From: an uncultured Gammaproteobacteria bacterium
Lineage (GTDB): Bacteria; Pseudomonadota; Gammaproteobacteria; Pseudomonadales; Pseudohongiellaceae
Direction: 5' to 3'
DNA: 63,596 bases
Assembly: GCA_903837345.1 (NCBI GenBank)
Contig: CAILUG010000016.1
Coordinates: 1-63,596, forward strand
The notes under the pieces were generated by a model. The model had not been told where the DNA came from and ran no database searches. It saw nothing but the letters and a program-made list of their open reading frames with translations. Positions 1 through 10,237 of the stretch are shown one piece after another (position 1 is the stretch's first letter; each line of letters opens with the position of its first letter). The position numbers and the translations under genes are program-made.

Positions 1-58
1 ACCTCTTTGATGCGTTAGTGTAACGCTATCAAGTGTCTAGAATATCGGGGGCTTGCCA
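1..58 (-). repeat. End of an IS3-family element (left copy, inverted)
   Basis: These 58 bases are the exact reverse complement of positions 63458-63515, which lie just upstream of an IS3-type orfA at the right end of the window. Identity stops at base 59, so the IS boundary is probably 58/59. The element would extend leftward out of the window, with its orfA starting just outside it. Bases 59-239 show no gene that I can support. Confidence 0.8.
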
Positions 59-239
59 CCGGCATTTTCATGCCAAGCGTCAAGACAGATACTGATGGCA
101 ATTGTGGTTTTTCGAATCCCGGCGGCGCGATCAGAATCAAATCATCCAGCAGTGGCCTCACCCTGATCAACAATGACAATGGCACAGTACAAAACAATCC
201 GCTGGTGCCCCAGTAAACAACCAGACAAGCAGACCAGGT

Positions 240-267
240 CCGGAAGTCCGGCGTGCCGGATTTCCGG
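240..267. terminator. Hairpin terminator candidate downstream of pgpA
   Basis: A 12-bp stem (240-251 with 256-267, one G-T pair) closes a 4-base loop. It is followed on the plus strand by GTTTTA and abuts the pgpA stop codon. The T-run is on the plus-strand side, so it should terminate plus-strand reading better than pgpA itself. Its position suggests it isolates pgpA from the IS-derived end. Confidence 0.55.
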
Positions 268-270
268 GTT

Positions 271-756
271 TTACAGTAGCCGGTGCATGGCCACATTCAT
301 CAGCTGCAAACAAAGCCCGGCAAAACAGCCGGCCAGCACATCATCAAGCATGATGCCAAGCCCGCCCTTGATGTGACGATCCAGCCAGCTGATCGGGAAC
401 GGCTTGACGATATCGAACAGCCGGAACAACACAAAACCCACGATGGGCCATTGCCAGCCCGCAGGTGCCGCCACCATCGTCAGCCAGTAACCCACGAATT
501 CGTCCCACACTATGCCGCCATGGTCATGCACCCCAAGTGCTCGCGCGGTGTAGCCACAGACATAGACCCCCAAGCCAAAGGCAGCCACCAGTACCAGCAG
601 GTACCAGGGCAAAGGCAGTTGTACCAACAACAGATAGAACGGGATTGCGGCGAGGGTGCCCATGGTGCCCGGAGCCACCCGGGCAAGGCCGCTGCCAAAG
701 CCAAATGCCAGCAGGTGCACCGGGTTTCTCAAATCGGGAACCGGGGCTTGTTTCAT
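271..756 (-). CDS. pgpA: Phosphatidylglycerophosphatase A
   Basis: This 161-residue membrane protein matches PgpA, which removes the phosphate from phosphatidylglycerol phosphate at the inner membrane in phospholipid synthesis. The N-terminal part has the family pattern GFGSGLARVAPGTMGTL, and the family acidic motifs are present as VWDEFVGYW and, near residue 135, MLDDVLAG. Several hydrophobic segments fit an integral membrane enzyme, and the length is close to the usual 160-170. In related genomes pgpA directly follows thiL. Here thiL ends about 9.5 kb away, with a pilus cluster between them, although both genes keep the same orientation. Confidence 0.93.
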   Translation of the reverse strand: MKQAPVPDLRNPVHLLAFGFGSGLARVAPGTMGTLAAIPFYLLLVQLPLPWYLLVLVAAFGLGVYVCGYTARALGVHDHGGIVWDEFVGYWLTMVAAPAGWQWPIVGFVLFRLFDIVKPFPISWLDRHIKGGLGIMLDDVLAGCFAGLCLQLMNVAMHRLL

Positions 757-976
757 AACTTATCGTCCTTCTGTGTGACGCAAGTCGCAAATACTACACA
801 ACTGCCAGGAATTGATTTTGGTATTTCCGGGTATATCACATCTTTTCCCGCATACCCCCGCGAGAATGCAGCGAAGGGACATTAGCTGGTTACAGGAAAT
901 GCAATGATTTCACGCAATTACGTGAGGAAACCAGAAGTGTTAGAGTAAGCACCGCCGCCAAATCCAGACTATATAT

Positions 977-1615
977 ATGGTGAAGTACCCAAACAGACCA
1001 ATAACTGCCAGCTGCCATCCTGTACAGGGCTATACCATGCTGGAACTGATGATAGTGCTTGCCATCGCAGCACTGCTTGCCGCGATGGCAGCCCCTGGCC
1101 TGAAGGACACATTAGAGCGTAACGCACGGGAAAGCGCGATGCAGGATATTGTTTCGGCTATTGGAAATACCCGCTCCGAGGCGGTAACTCAGGGGCGTAC
1201 AGTTACCATTTGTCGCTCAACCAACCAGACATCCTGCGCAGCCAGTACAGGCGGAGATTGGAACGCTGGCTGGATCATCTTCACGGATGCCGGCACAGCA
1301 GGTGTCCTTGATGGTACTGATGCGCTGGTACGGGTACACGGAGCCAGCAATGGCCAGAGCGTCATCAAGCTGGAAACCCGCGCCAATGGTTACTTTACCG
1401 GTGATTTCCTGCAATTCAACAGCAATGGATTCCTCAGCAACACTACCGCTGCCACTGGTGCAGGCGCCTATTTCAAATTCTGCGCGCAAGACAATGTCGC
1501 TACCAAAACCCGTGCCATCCTGATGTCTGCCACAGGCCGCCCCACGCTTGCCCCTGCCGTGGCTGCCGGCGCTACGCAGAAGGACCTGACTGGAGTTGCC
1601 CTGGTATGCCCTTGA
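977..1615 (+). CDS. Type IV pilus minor pilin, FimU/FimT (GspH) type
   Basis: This 212-residue prepilin-like protein begins the pilus operon. After a leader of about 17 residues comes the prepilin peptidase site G/YTMLELMIVLAI, with Glu at mature position 5, then a hydrophobic helix and a GspH/FimT domain (GRTVTICRS, WIIFTDAG). FimU-type minor pilins help prime pilus assembly in the inner membrane and periplasm with PilV, PilW, PilX, PilE and PilY1. The C-terminus has paired cysteines, as usual for the family. It overlaps pilV by 10 bases. The ribosome site is weak at this ATG, but no later start would keep the leader peptide. Confidence 0.85.
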   Translation: MVKYPNRPITASCHPVQGYTMLELMIVLAIAALLAAMAAPGLKDTLERNARESAMQDIVSAIGNTRSEAVTQGRTVTICRSTNQTSCAASTGGDWNAGWIIFTDAGTAGVLDGTDALVRVHGASNGQSVIKLETRANGYFTGDFLQFNSNGFLSNTTAATGAGAYFKFCAQDNVATKTRAILMSATGRPTLAPAVAAGATQKDLTGVALVCP

Positions 1616-2103
1616 TCACCAACCTTGAATCAGTTCGTCCTGTCCAGGGCTTCACGCTGCTGGAAGTCATGATTTGTCTGTTTATCCTGGCAGGGGGCAT
1701 GCTGGGCATGACCGCCATGCAAACCGAAGCACTCAAATACAACCATACCGCTTTCACCGAATCCCAGGCGCAATTTCTGGTGAACGACATGGTGGAGCGA
1801 ATACGCGCCAATCGCGGCAATGACGCTTATGTGATCGCGTACGCGGAAACACCACCAACGCAGACCGTAGATTGTGGCGCTGCCAATGCTGCCTGCACCA
1901 GCAACCAGATGGTGGTGTGGGATCTCAATCAGTGGCGCAACAAAGTGGGAGACAACCACATTCTGCCGCAAGGACAAAGCCAGATAGCCTTTGACACACT
2001 TACCAACATCTTCACCGTTTCCATCACCTATGACTTGAGCCAGTTGGGAGGATTGGATGCCGACAACGGCGTACGGACTGTCACAGTTGTAACGCGGATA
2101 TGA
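1606..2103 (+). CDS. pilV: Type IV pilus minor pilin PilV
   Basis: This 165-residue protein has a prepilin leader ending in the cleavage site QG/FTLLEVMICLFILAGG, and then the PilV signature region (GMTAMQTEALKYN, FLVNDMVERIRANR). PilV is a minor pilin of the priming complex for type IV pili. The gene overlaps the upstream fimU-like gene by 10 bases and shares an ATGA overlap with pilW downstream, so translation is probably coupled. A cysteine pair near residue 85 could form a disulfide. Confidence 0.9.
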   Translation: MPLITNLESVRPVQGFTLLEVMICLFILAGGMLGMTAMQTEALKYNHTAFTESQAQFLVNDMVERIRANRGNDAYVIAYAETPPTQTVDCGAANAACTSNQMVVWDLNQWRNKVGDNHILPQGQSQIAFDTLTNIFTVSITYDLSQLGGLDADNGVRTVTVVTRI

Positions 2104-3248
2104 GCATGAGCCACCCCGTTTCCAGAACCAAACGCTCCATCCGTCAGACCGGCTTTACGCTGGTCGAGCTGATGGTGTCGATCACAATTTCGCTGGTTGT
2201 GCTCGCCGGAGTAGTCAATACGCTGGTAGTCAGCAAAAGCAATTTCATTTCACAACGTGAAATGGCGTCACTGCAGGAGAATGCACGTTTTGCACTCAAA
2301 TACATGACAGATGAAATCCGGATGGCGGGTGCTTCCGGTTGCAGCACTCCACTGCACGTTGCCAACAGCATCAATGGCGGCAGTGCTGCCTGGTACATGA
2401 GTGGCGCTGGATTGCAAGGTTACGAATATGATGCAGGCGTCGCTACTTTTCCATCGGATTTCCGCGCAAATGTCAGGGCCAACACCGATTCAATCGCGAT
2501 CAGCAGCGGCACTTCCACGGGATTGCAAGTCACCGGACACAACCCCAATTCGGCAGTGATCAGTGTTTCTCCCAATGCCACCTTTCCGCAAGGCATGATC
2601 ATGGTCATGGGCTCAGCCAACTGCGATGACGTCGGAATTTTCCAGATGTCGGGGCCGAACAACGGCAATGCCAACCACATTGATCACAATACCGGTGCCG
2701 GCATCACACCGGGCAATTGCTCCAAGTCTTTGGGCGTTGCACCGGGTGTTCCCAATGCTGACTGCACCACTTCCGGCAACCTTACATCCGTGAGTTTTGG
2801 AGCCGGCTCAACTTTGATGGCGCTGCAAAGCGAAGCCTATTACGTCGGCAATTCCGAATCAGACAGCACAGTGCCCGCCTTGTTCAGGCAACGCATGGCA
2901 TTGAACACCGGCACGTCAACACCGTACACGGTAGCGGAAGAGCTGGTACAAGGAGTCGAAAACATGCAGATCCTCTACGGAGTTGACCAGATTGTCAGCA
3001 CTACAGGCGCAGCGGGTAACGACGGCCTTGCGGATGCCTATGTGAAAGCCAGCAGCCTCACTACGTCAGCGCAGTGGAGCAATGTAGTGTCGGTGCGACT
3101 TAGCTTGCGCATGCGCTCCGTCAATCCTGTTTACACCACCAATGTGGATTACCCGGTCTTTGAAGGGGTTGCCGGCACCAACGGATCTGACCTGTTCATG
3201 CGACAGTACGTTTCCTCCACCATCATGATCCGAAACTATAAAAAATGA
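2100..3248 (+). CDS. pilW: Type IV pilus minor pilin PilW
   Basis: This 382-residue minor pilin has the leader and cleavage site TG/FTLVELMVSITISLVVLAG, followed by the PilW region (REMASLQENARFALKYMTDEIRMAG). The long C-terminal part is rich in Ser, Thr, Asn and Gly and is less conserved. It starts at the ATGA overlapping the pilV stop and ends in another ATGA with pilX, which supports a single translationally coupled operon. A second ATG (MSHP) lies two codons downstream and could also be used. Confidence 0.9.
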   Translation: MSMSHPVSRTKRSIRQTGFTLVELMVSITISLVVLAGVVNTLVVSKSNFISQREMASLQENARFALKYMTDEIRMAGASGCSTPLHVANSINGGSAAWYMSGAGLQGYEYDAGVATFPSDFRANVRANTDSIAISSGTSTGLQVTGHNPNSAVISVSPNATFPQGMIMVMGSANCDDVGIFQMSGPNNGNANHIDHNTGAGITPGNCSKSLGVAPGVPNADCTTSGNLTSVSFGAGSTLMALQSEAYYVGNSESDSTVPALFRQRMALNTGTSTPYTVAEELVQGVENMQILYGVDQIVSTTGAAGNDGLADAYVKASSLTTSAQWSNVVSVRLSLRMRSVNPVYTTNVDYPVFEGVAGTNGSDLFMRQYVSSTIMIRNYKK

Positions 3249-3847
3249 ACAAACACTGTCTGCCATTGCATAGTCCAGCCAGTCAACAGGGCTCCCTGAT
3301 GGTGGCCACCCTGCTGCTTTTGCTGGTAATCAGTTTGCTGGGGATAGCCTCCGTGGACTCCACCGGACTGGAGATGAAAATGTCCAGCAACAGCCGTGTT
3401 CAGCAACAGGTGTTCGAGGCTGCGGAATACACCTTGTCGTGGGTGGAAAACAACATGGCCACCAATGGCTACTTCAAGGATCCCCAGATTTCCAATCAAT
3501 CCGGTTGCAGCCCCACCTGTTTTACCAGCACTTGCACCAATGGCTACTGTTTCGCGGGAACCAACGCCACCACCTTTGCCAGCTGCGCTATAGGCGCTTA
3601 TGGAACCGACCCATCAGCAGATTCGACACTGTGGACGTCTGGCAGTGGCAGATACAGAACCCTGGCCATTCCAGGCACCGCACTGACTACCCAATACATT
3701 ATCGAATACCGGTGTTTCACGGCAAAAGATCCGACACTTGCCACCAGCGCTTCCAACTTTGCCCACATGTACCGGATCACGACTTTGGCCACCGGTGAAG
3801 ATGGCCGCTCCCGCGTGATGCTGCGAAGCTCAGTCCGCGGGAACTAA
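3245..3847 (+). CDS. pilX: Type IV pilus assembly protein PilX
   Basis: This 200-residue PilX-type minor pilin has the N-terminal motif QQGSLMVATLLLLLVISLLGIAS and the PilX feature of Glu/Ala-rich helix residues (QQVFEAAEYTLSWVENNM). Unlike the other pilins here it has Gly-Ser rather than Gly-Phe at the presumed cleavage site, as is common for PilX. Five or more cysteines in the middle portion suggest disulfides. The gene overlaps pilW by ATGA and is followed after 27 bases by pilY1, the partner with which PilX usually occurs. Confidence 0.87.
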   Translation: MNKHCLPLHSPASQQGSLMVATLLLLLVISLLGIASVDSTGLEMKMSSNSRVQQQVFEAAEYTLSWVENNMATNGYFKDPQISNQSGCSPTCFTSTCTNGYCFAGTNATTFASCAIGAYGTDPSADSTLWTSGSGRYRTLAIPGTALTTQYIIEYRCFTAKDPTLATSASNFAHMYRITTLATGEDGRSRVMLRSSVRGN

Positions 3848-3863
3848 CCCGAACCTGTTTGAC

Positions 3864-3868
3864 AGGAG
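3864..3868 (+). promoter_or_regulatory. Ribosome binding site of pilY1
   Basis: AGGAG lies six bases before the ATG at 3875 and decides the pilY1 start. It is the only well-spaced Shine-Dalgarno sequence in the gap after pilX. Confidence 0.7.
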
Positions 3869-3874
3869 TACCCT

Positions 3875-6800
3875 ATGAAACTGCCACGCAAATTGACAAC
3901 ACCGCTCTCACTCTATCGCCTGTCGTCTTTCCTGCTGTTGACGGCCTTGAGCTGCTTGCAGCCGGTCAGCGCACAGCTGACCTCCACCAACTTTGCGTTG
4001 ACGCCGCCGCTGATCACCGAGAGCTCACCTCCCAATGTGATGCTGGTGATGTCGCGTGACCATGAGCTCTACAAAAAGGCCTATTCCGATTTTACAGATC
4101 TGGATGGTGACGGCCTGATTGACAGCACTTACAACGATACCTTTACCTACAGCGGCTATTTCGACAGTAATTTCTGTTACAACTACAACAGCACTACCGC
4201 CCGCTTTGAGCCAGGCGTCGACATCACTGCCCAGGTTGGCACCACCGGCCACAGCTGCGCCGCCGTTGCCAGCAAGTGGAGTGGCAATTTCATGAACTGG
4301 GCCACGATGTCCCGTGTCGACATCATGCGCAGCGTGCTGTTTGGCGGGCGCCGCATCATCGACACTGCAACTTCCGGCGCCACCGCGGGAGTCACAGTGC
4401 TGGATCGCTCCTATCTGCCGGAAGACCTGCACTCGTTTGGCAAGGTATTCACCGGCACTACCCAGAACTACACCCCGATTACCCAAGCTTCAATTACGCT
4501 CTGCAGCACCACTTTCGCAGCCGAAACCAATCCTCCGATCATCAGGGTCGCCAATGGCGCCTGGCCGTTGTGGGCCACTTCGGATGTCGTGCAGTGTTTC
4601 TACAAGAGCGAGCGTGACAGCGGTCTCGGCAACCAGCCAAACAGTTCCGACCAACCCGCCACCTATGAATACACCGTGCGGGTACAGGTATGTGTAGTAG
4701 GCATGGATTACAACGCTGACCGCTGCAAACCCTACACCAGCAGCACTGGCGACGTTACCTACAAGCCCATTGGCATCCTGCAGAAATACGGTGACAACAG
4801 CAGTATCAATTTCGGCCTTATGACCGGCAGTTACAGCAAACGGGCAAATGGCGGTGTGCTGCGCAAAAACATTGTGCCACTTACCGGCAACTCCACCGCC
4901 AGCCTCAACGAAATCGATCTCAACAGCGGCATTTTCATCAACCAGGGCACCACCGATGCCGGCATCATCAACACCTTGAGCCGGTTCAGGATCATCAACC
5001 GCGACTACAGTGCGCACTGGTATTCCGACTGCAACCCCTACGGCAAAACCAAAGCCGTCTTCCTGGCGGCCTCTGCCTCCAATGACAAGTGTTACGACTG
5101 GGGCAATCCGGTATCAGAAATTTATCTGGAAGCATTGCGCTATTTCACTGGCCACAACATTGTGACTGCCCCAACCGCCGGCACCGGCACTCCGACCACT
5201 GCATTCAACACTTCGGATGCCAGCCTGATCCCTTCGTTGCCGCAGCTCACCTGGACTGATCCGCTTTCTTCTTCCAACTCCTGCGCCTCCTGCTCGATCA
5301 TCCTGCTGTCGACCGGTTTGAACACCTTTGACAAGGACGACATGGCATCGGTTTCGGATCTGTGGGATGTCGCTGGCACCAGCCGCATGTCGACCACTTC
5401 GCTCAACACCCAGCTGGATGCGCTCGGCACACTGGAAGGCATCACTGGTGGCAGCTACCTGATTGGCGACAATGGCACTACCAACGATGGCCTCTGCACA
5501 ACCAAAACCCTGTCCAACTTCTCCTCCGCCCGCGGCCTGTGCCCGGAAGTGCCGGATCTTGAAGGCGGCTATTATGTAGCCGAGCTTGCCTATCATGCCT
5601 ACACCAAGGACATGCGCAGTGACTTCGCCGGCGTGCAGAACGTGACTACCTATTCCGTTTCACTCGCCGACAACCTGCCCACCTTTACCTTGAACGTGAA
5701 TGGCAAGACCGTAACCATGGTGCCGCAGTGCCAGTCCAACCTGACCGGTACCAACAAGCTGGACCAGAGCGGCTGGACCAACTGCAGCTTCATAGATGCC
5801 CACATAGAATCGCAGAATGCCTATGGCGGCAGCATGTATGTGACCTGGGAAGATTCCCTGTGGGGTAACGACTACGATCTTGATGCAGCCTCCCGCATTG
5901 AATGGTGCATTGGTACCGACACAACACTGTGCCCTGGCCAGCCTGCCAATGCGGGTTACGGCTCAGGTTACGCCTACAGTGACTTCACCTGGAAAACCAC
6001 CGGCCTAACTGCCAATTCACTGCAGATCAGAACCTCGGGAGTGCTGGCGGCAGCCGGTGATGCGATCAAAGTCGGCTTTGCCATCAGCGGTGTCGCAGCC
6101 GGCGGCGCTGTAACCAAGGTCACCAATACCCCTTCTGCAGCGATGAGTTCCGGAGCAACCCAATGCAACGGATCACCCACTCCGGCTTGCAGCAGCGGCA
6201 GCAGCACCAAGTACATTGCGCGCGGCACCCAGGGCAACGGCATCCAGTATTTCCTGCTGATCCCGGGCGGCAACAGCATCAACCGGCTGACCAGCAATGG
6301 CGGCAACCCGATGATCTATCATGAACCACTGGTCTATACCGCCGACAACACGGTCACTGCAGGCACTTTGCTGAAAAACCCGCTGTGGTACACCGCCAAA
6401 TACGGCAGTTTCAACGACATCGACAAAGACGGCACGCCCAAATACATGGGCAGCAGCACTGACAACCGTGAGTGGGACAGCCGCAATGTAAAAGGTCAGC
6501 CGATCCCGGATGGCATTCCCGACAACTTTTTCCCGATTACCAACCCTGCCCAGTTAAGCAACAGTCTCGGACAAATCTTCGACATCATCACTTCGCGCAT
6601 TTCATCCGGTACAGCAGCGGCGGTGGTTGCAAACAGCAGCACCGGTTTGGGTTCGGTTTATCAAGCCTATTACCACCCGCAATACTCCGATGCTGATGGC
6701 ACCACCATTACCTGGGGTGGCGTGTTGCATGCCATGTTCATCGATTCCTCCGGCCGCTTCCGCGAGGACAACGGCACTCCCGGCAAACTGGATGACACCA

Positions 6801-9061
6801 GTACCGACTATGTGGTGGATATCTTTTTTGACAAGACTGTCAGCCCCAACCGCACCCGCTTCCAGCGCTACCTGCAGTCAGGCAGTGGCCCCACTGCCAC
6901 TCTCACACCCACTGGTACGGCCGACGACCTGGAAAATTTTGGATCGATCTGGAATGCGCGCGATGTGTTGGCCAACATCAGCCAGGCTAACCTGGTGACC
7001 CAACGTACGCTGGATTCAACCAGCGGTAAATTCAATACCGATGCGGGGACCGGACGCTACATATTCACCTATCTGGACAGCCCGACTTCCGGCACCGTAG
7101 GCGCCGTGGATGCAGGTGAAATCATCCCGTTCACCAGTTCCTATTTTGATTCCACCAATGGCACCAACCGCTATCGTTACCTGGGGCTGCCAGTAGCAAC
7201 CGATGCGACCAAGCTCGTCAACTACATCCGCGGCCAGGATCAGACCGGCTGGCGTTCACGGCTGGTCGATATTCCCGGTGATGGCACCAGCACACCAAAA
7301 TACTGGATCCTCGGCGACATTGTGGATTCCTCGCCATTGGTAGTGAATCCGCCCTCCCAGCGCTACGACATCATCCAGGGTGATGAAACCTACCAGGCCT
7401 TCAAACAGCAGTACGAGCATCGCCGCCAGATGGTTTACGCCGGCGGCAATGACGGTATGTTGCATGCATTCAATGGCGGCATCTGGGATGCTCCCACCCA
7501 ATCATTCCAGACCCGCCCCTGGAACCCACTGACCGAGGCCTATGATACCGGCCAGTCACACACACTTGGCGCCGAGATGTGGGCCTATGTACCGATGAAC
7601 CTGTTGCCGCATCTGCAATGGCTGAAGGAAAAAGGCTATCCACACGTCTATTACGTTGACGCACCACCGCAGCAATTTGATGTCAACATCTTCTCCAATG
7701 ATGCTATCCATCCCTCTGGCTGGGGCACGATCCTGGTAGTGGGCATGCGCCTGGGTGGGGGCAATTTCCCGCTTGATCTGGATGGTAACGGCAGTGTCGA
7801 CATGACCATGGGTTCCTCCTACGTGATCCTGGATATTACTGATCCTGAACGCCCACCCACGCTGATAGCAGAATTGCACGCCAGCGACCAAGGCTTCACT
7901 ACCAGCATGCCCACAATCATAAAAGCGAGGGCGCCTGATGTTGCCGGTGCTTTCGGAACTCCGGCCACCAACACGTGGGTACTGGTCTATGGCTCAGGCC
8001 CTGACACCCTCAGCACCGCAGTCAGCAATGGCCAGCGTGCCAAACTCTATGCCTACGATCTGGTCAACCGCGCTGCCATTTCCATCAACAGCACGGCACA
8101 AACGCCTTCCGGCAATCCCAACGGCTTCTTCGGTGATTTTACTGCGGTGGACTGGGAAAACGACTATCTGGATGATGTTCTCTACGTCGGCACTGTTGAA
8201 GGCACCGAAACAGCTCCGACCGGGCGACTGAAACGCATCGTGCTTTCGCCCAGCTCGACCAATATGGGACTTGCCAGCGCCTCAGCCACCATGTCGGATG
8301 TATTCAACATGGCACAGCCACTGGTAGCTGCGCCAAAAACCCAGATTTCCGTAGCCAAAGGCGAAAAATGGCTGGAGTATGGTACTGGCCGCTTGTTCAC
8401 CAAAGTGGACAACCGCTCCACCACCCAGCAAAGCGTTTACGGCATCAAGGAAGCGGCAAACTACGACACCTCCGCACTCCTCGCTTCACAACTGGTCGAC
8501 TCCACTACCATCCTTGTCAAAATGGACGGCACTATCTGGGATGGCAACCTCACTACTTCTGTGACCAGATTTTCAACTGCACTGGCAACTTTTACGGATC
8601 TGTGGAATTTCATGGACACCCGGCCTGGCTGGGTCAGCAAACTGGCCTACAACAGCGGTACCGATCCGTCGGAGCGGGTGTTCAGCACCCCACTGATCCT
8701 GGCTTCAACCGTATCGTTTACATCCTACAAACCCTCGACAGATTTGTGCACGATCGAGGGCAACGGTTATCTCTATGCATTGAACTATCGCACCGGCACT
8801 GCCGAGGCCTTCGGTCCCTTCGGGACAGATCCGAACTTCGCAGGCGTTGCTGCTGAAAGGCTTGACCTCGGTCAAGGTGCACCTTCGGCACCTTCGGCAA
8901 TCGTTCGTACCGGAGATGACAAGGGAGTCAATGCCACCAACGCCGGTGATGTCTCAATCGTATCGGGTTCAACCACAGGGGTAACTTCAAGTACGGGCTT
9001 TGCGTCCGCTCCTGCCATCAAGAACAGGATGTCGTGGGAACAGTTGCAGATCGTGTTCTGA
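3875..9061 (+). CDS. pilY1: Type IV pilus tip adhesin/assembly protein PilY1 (PilC family)
   Basis: This large exported protein of 1728 residues starts with a signal peptide (cleavage near VSAQ, residue 34). The C-terminal third carries the PilY1 beta-propeller region ([15 protein letters not shown] near residue 1188). Two calcium-loop-like motifs are visible: DLDGDGLID at residues 75-83 and DLDGNGSVD near residue 1300. PilY1 proteins sit at the pilus tip or outer surface, regulate extension and retraction, and often act as calcium-dependent adhesins. It is longer than the roughly 1160 residues of the Pseudomonas protein, and the N-terminal region shows no von Willebrand MIDAS motif. The extra length is Ser/Thr/Asn-rich and may be the host- or surface-specific part. 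Confidence 0.93.
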   Translation: MKLPRKLTTPLSLYRLSSFLLLTALSCLQPVSAQLTSTNFALTPPLITESSPPNVMLVMSRDHELYKKAYSDFTDLDGDGLIDSTYNDTFTYSGYFDSNFCYNYNSTTARFEPGVDITAQVGTTGHSCAAVASKWSGNFMNWATMSRVDIMRSVLFGGRRIIDTATSGATAGVTVLDRSYLPEDLHSFGKVFTGTTQNYTPITQASITLCSTTFAAETNPPIIRVANGAWPLWATSDVVQCFYKSERDSGLGNQPNSSDQPATYEYTVRVQVCVVGMDYNADRCKPYTSSTGDVTYKPIGILQKYGDNSSINFGLMTGSYSKRANGGVLRKNIVPLTGNSTASLNEIDLNSGIFINQGTTDAGIINTLSRFRIINRDYSAHWYSDCNPYGKTKAVFLAASASNDKCYDWGNPVSEIYLEALRYFTGHNIVTAPTAGTGTPTTAFNTSDASLIPSLPQLTWTDPLSSSNSCASCSIILLSTGLNTFDKDDMASVSDLWDVAGTSRMSTTSLNTQLDALGTLEGITGGSYLIGDNGTTNDGLCTTKTLSNFSSARGLCPEVPDLEGGYYVAELAYHAYTKDMRSDFAGVQNVTTYSVSLADNLPTFTLNVNGKTVTMVPQCQSNLTGTNKLDQSGWTNCSFIDAHIESQNAYGGSMYVTWEDSLWGNDYDLDAASRIEWCIGTDTTLCPGQPANAGYGSGYAYSDFTWKTTGLTANSLQIRTSGVLAAAGDAIKVGFAISGVAAGGAVTKVTNTPSAAMSSGATQCNGSPTPACSSGSSTKYIARGTQGNGIQYFLLIPGGNSINRLTSNGGNPMIYHEPLVYTADNTVTAGTLLKNPLWYTAKYGSFNDIDKDGTPKYMGSSTDNREWDSRNVKGQPIPDGIPDNFFPITNPAQLSNSLGQIFDIITSRISSGTAAAVVANSSTGLGSVYQAYYHPQYSDADGTTITWGGVLHAMFIDSSGRFREDNGTPGKLDDTSTDYVVDIFFDKTVSPNRTRFQRYLQSGSGPTATLTPTGTADDLENFGSIWNARDVLANISQANLVTQRTLDSTSGKFNTDAGTGRYIFTYLDSPTSGTVGAVDAGEIIPFTSSYFDSTNGTNRYRYLGLPVATDATKLVNYIRGQDQTGWRSRLVDIPGDGTSTPKYWILGDIVDSSPLVVNPPSQRYDIIQGDETYQAFKQQYEHRRQMVYAGGNDGMLHAFNGGIWDAPTQSFQTRPWNPLTEAYDTGQSHTLGAEMWAYVPMNLLPHLQWLKEKGYPHVYYVDAPPQQFDVNIFSNDAIHPSGWGTILVVGMRLGGGNFPLDLDGNGSVDMTMGSSYVILDITDPERPPTLIAELHASDQGFTTSMPTIIKARAPDVAGAFGTPATNTWVLVYGSGPDTLSTAVSNGQRAKLYAYDLVNRAAISINSTAQTPSGNPNGFFGDFTAVDWENDYLDDVLYVGTVEGTETAPTGRLKRIVLSPSSTNMGLASASATMSDVFNMAQPLVAAPKTQISVAKGEKWLEYGTGRLFTKVDNRSTTQQSVYGIKEAANYDTSALLASQLVDSTTILVKMDGTIWDGNLTTSVTRFSTALATFTDLWNFMDTRPGWVSKLAYNSGTDPSERVFSTPLILASTVSFTSYKPSTDLCTIEGNGYLYALNYRTGTAEAFGPFGTDPNFAGVAAERLDLGQGAPSAPSAIVRTGDDKGVNATNAGDVSIVSGSTTGVTSSTGFASAPAIKNRMSWEQLQIVF

Positions 9062-9124
9062 CAGGGCTGCTTGCAAGCAGGGCCGGAAACGAACACGATA
9101 GAACGCATTACCAGCACACAAGTC

Positions 9125-9128
9125 AGGA
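9125..9128 (+). promoter_or_regulatory. Ribosome binding site of pilE
   Basis: AGGA, seven bases before the ATG at 9136, selects this start over an in-frame ATG at 9034 inside pilY1. Starting here gives a normal five-residue pilin leader (MRKLRG). Confidence 0.65.
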
Positions 9129-9135
9129 ACATGAC

Positions 9136-9570
9136 ATGAGAAAATTGCGCGGCTTTACCTTGATCGAGATACTTATCGCGATGGCCATTGTCGGCATACT
9201 GGCTGCCGTGGCGCTGCCCTCGTACCGCAAATACGTGCAGAAATCCAATCGATCCGATGCCAAAATATCAATGTCCCGTCTGGCAACCCTGGAAGAACGG
9301 TTCTATTTCCGTGAGAACAATTACACAGCCAATTTTGCCGACATAGTCAGTGGTGCTACTGCCAACCAGCCGATCAACAGTGACGGTGGCAATTATTCAA
9401 TTGCACTGACAACCTCGGTTTCGAATGGTGTGATCAGTGGTTGGAGCATGACAGCCACCGCACAAGGCAATCAGGCCCTTGATACTGATTGCAAAACCTT
9501 CACCCTGACCAGCGTCGGCGCCAAAACCGCAACCACCAGTGCCAACGCCGCCACTACCCAGTGCTGGTAA
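9136..9570 (+). CDS. pilE: Type IV pilin-like protein PilE
   Basis: This 144-residue pilin has a short leader MRKLRG and mature N-terminus [22 protein letters not shown], including Glu5. The sequence then runs through the PilE minor-pilin pattern ([29 protein letters not shown]) and ends with a Cys pair (DC...QCW) that would form the C-terminal disulfide loop. In Pseudomonas-type clusters PilE is the last minor pilin, incorporated with FimU, PilV, PilW and PilX. Here it also closes the plus-strand operon, 74 bases after pilY1. Confidence 0.9.
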   Translation: MRKLRGFTLIEILIAMAIVGILAAVALPSYRKYVQKSNRSDAKISMSRLATLEERFYFRENNYTANFADIVSGATANQPINSDGGNYSIALTTSVSNGVISGWSMTATAQGNQALDTDCKTFTLTSVGAKTATTSANAATTQCW

Positions 9571-9577
9571 CCACAGC

Positions 9578-9602
9578 CTGCCGATGAAGTTTTCATTGGC
9601 AG
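9578..9602. terminator. Bidirectional hairpin between convergent pilE and fimT-like gene
   Basis: An 11-bp stem (9578-9588 with 9592-9602, one G-T pair) closes a 3-base loop in the 22-base gap between the two convergent genes and covers the stop codon of the minus-strand gene. The 3' arm starts with a short T-run. It probably ends transcription in both directions. Confidence 0.6.
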
Positions 9603-10156
9603 CTTAGCGGCTTCCCGTCCGAGCCCTCCTTGATGCCATCGCCGTTGCTGTCTCGCGCAAAGCGGGTTCTGCCTGACTGTATGAAAATCAGTTGCTGCGC
9701 CAGTTTCGGATCGAGGTCTGACGGACACCAGGTAAAGCTGCCGTTCTGCTTGTTGGTAAATCCCTCCGCGACGAATTGTACATACTGGTGATTGGGAAAG
9801 GAGCGCAACCGCAAACTGCCAGTGCCGGGCTTGAAGCTGGACTGACGCAGCAACTGGTCGTCACCGTTGGGAATGCCGTCTTCATTGAGGTCGGTGAACA
9901 TCAGCACCCCTTGCTCCCATTGTCCGCCGCAGTTAACGCCATTGCTGCTGCGGCACAGGGTAACCGTCCTGCCCTGCGTCACTGCTTCATTGCGGGCATA
10001 AGCCATCAATCTGGCCAATTCATTGATCAGTACTTCACCTTCATTTTTGCGGATGGTGCTGCCCAGTCCTGGTGCTGCCAGGCCAACCAGAATTGCACAA
10101 ACTGCCAGCACGATGAGAATTTCAAACAGCGTGAGACCGCGGGCATTCAGATACAC
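9593..10156 (-). CDS. Second FimT/GspH-type pseudopilin
   Basis: This 187-residue prepilin-like protein has leader MYLNARG and mature start LTLFEILIVLAVCAILVGLA (Leu rather than Phe at position 1, Glu at position 5). The GspH/FimT domain follows (GRTVTLCRSSNG, LMFTDLNEDGIPNGDDQLL). The two Asp-rich segments (DLNEDGIPNGDD and DSNGDGIKEG) look like calcium-loop candidates. It is a paralogue of the first gene of the pilus operon but lies on the opposite strand, downstream of thiL, with its own ribosome site. FimT homologues in other bacteria include pilus DNA-binding minor pilins used for DNA uptake. I cannot assign that role from sequence alone. Confidence 0.83.
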   Translation of the reverse strand: MYLNARGLTLFEILIVLAVCAILVGLAAPGLGSTIRKNEGEVLINELARLMAYARNEAVTQGRTVTLCRSSNGVNCGGQWEQGVLMFTDLNEDGIPNGDDQLLRQSSFKPGTGSLRLRSFPNHQYVQFVAEGFTNKQNGSFTWCPSDLDPKLAQQLIFIQSGRTRFARDSNGDGIKEGSDGKPLSCQ

Positions 10157-10160
10157 AGCT

Positions 10161-10167
10161 CACCTCC
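10161..10167 (-). promoter_or_regulatory. Strong ribosome binding site selecting a GTG start
   Basis: GGAGGTG on the minus strand lies about five bases before the GTG at 10156-10154. It supports the GTG start of the FimT-like gene and gives a short leader peptide. Confidence 0.7.
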
Positions 10168-10237
10168 ATGTGAAACCGGCAATAGTCTGCTACGGCCTCA
10201 GTTAAGTACTGATTCCGGATTTTTGCAAAGGTGAATT

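Noticed and set aside
15-885. Overlapping open frames of 67-200 codons on both strands around pgpA
   Set aside because: They lie antisense to or across pgpA, have no recognisable motifs and lack good ribosome sites; pgpA alone accounts for the conserved sequence.
757-976. Sigma54 promoter for the pilus operon
   Set aside because: A TGG...TGC-like pair near 881-900 matches the -24/-12 consensus only partly; the invariant GG and GC spacing is not met.
3875-4100. von Willebrand factor A domain at the PilY1 N-terminus
   Set aside because: The region resembles the start of such domains in other PilY1 proteins but shows no DxSxS MIDAS motif, so I did not call it.
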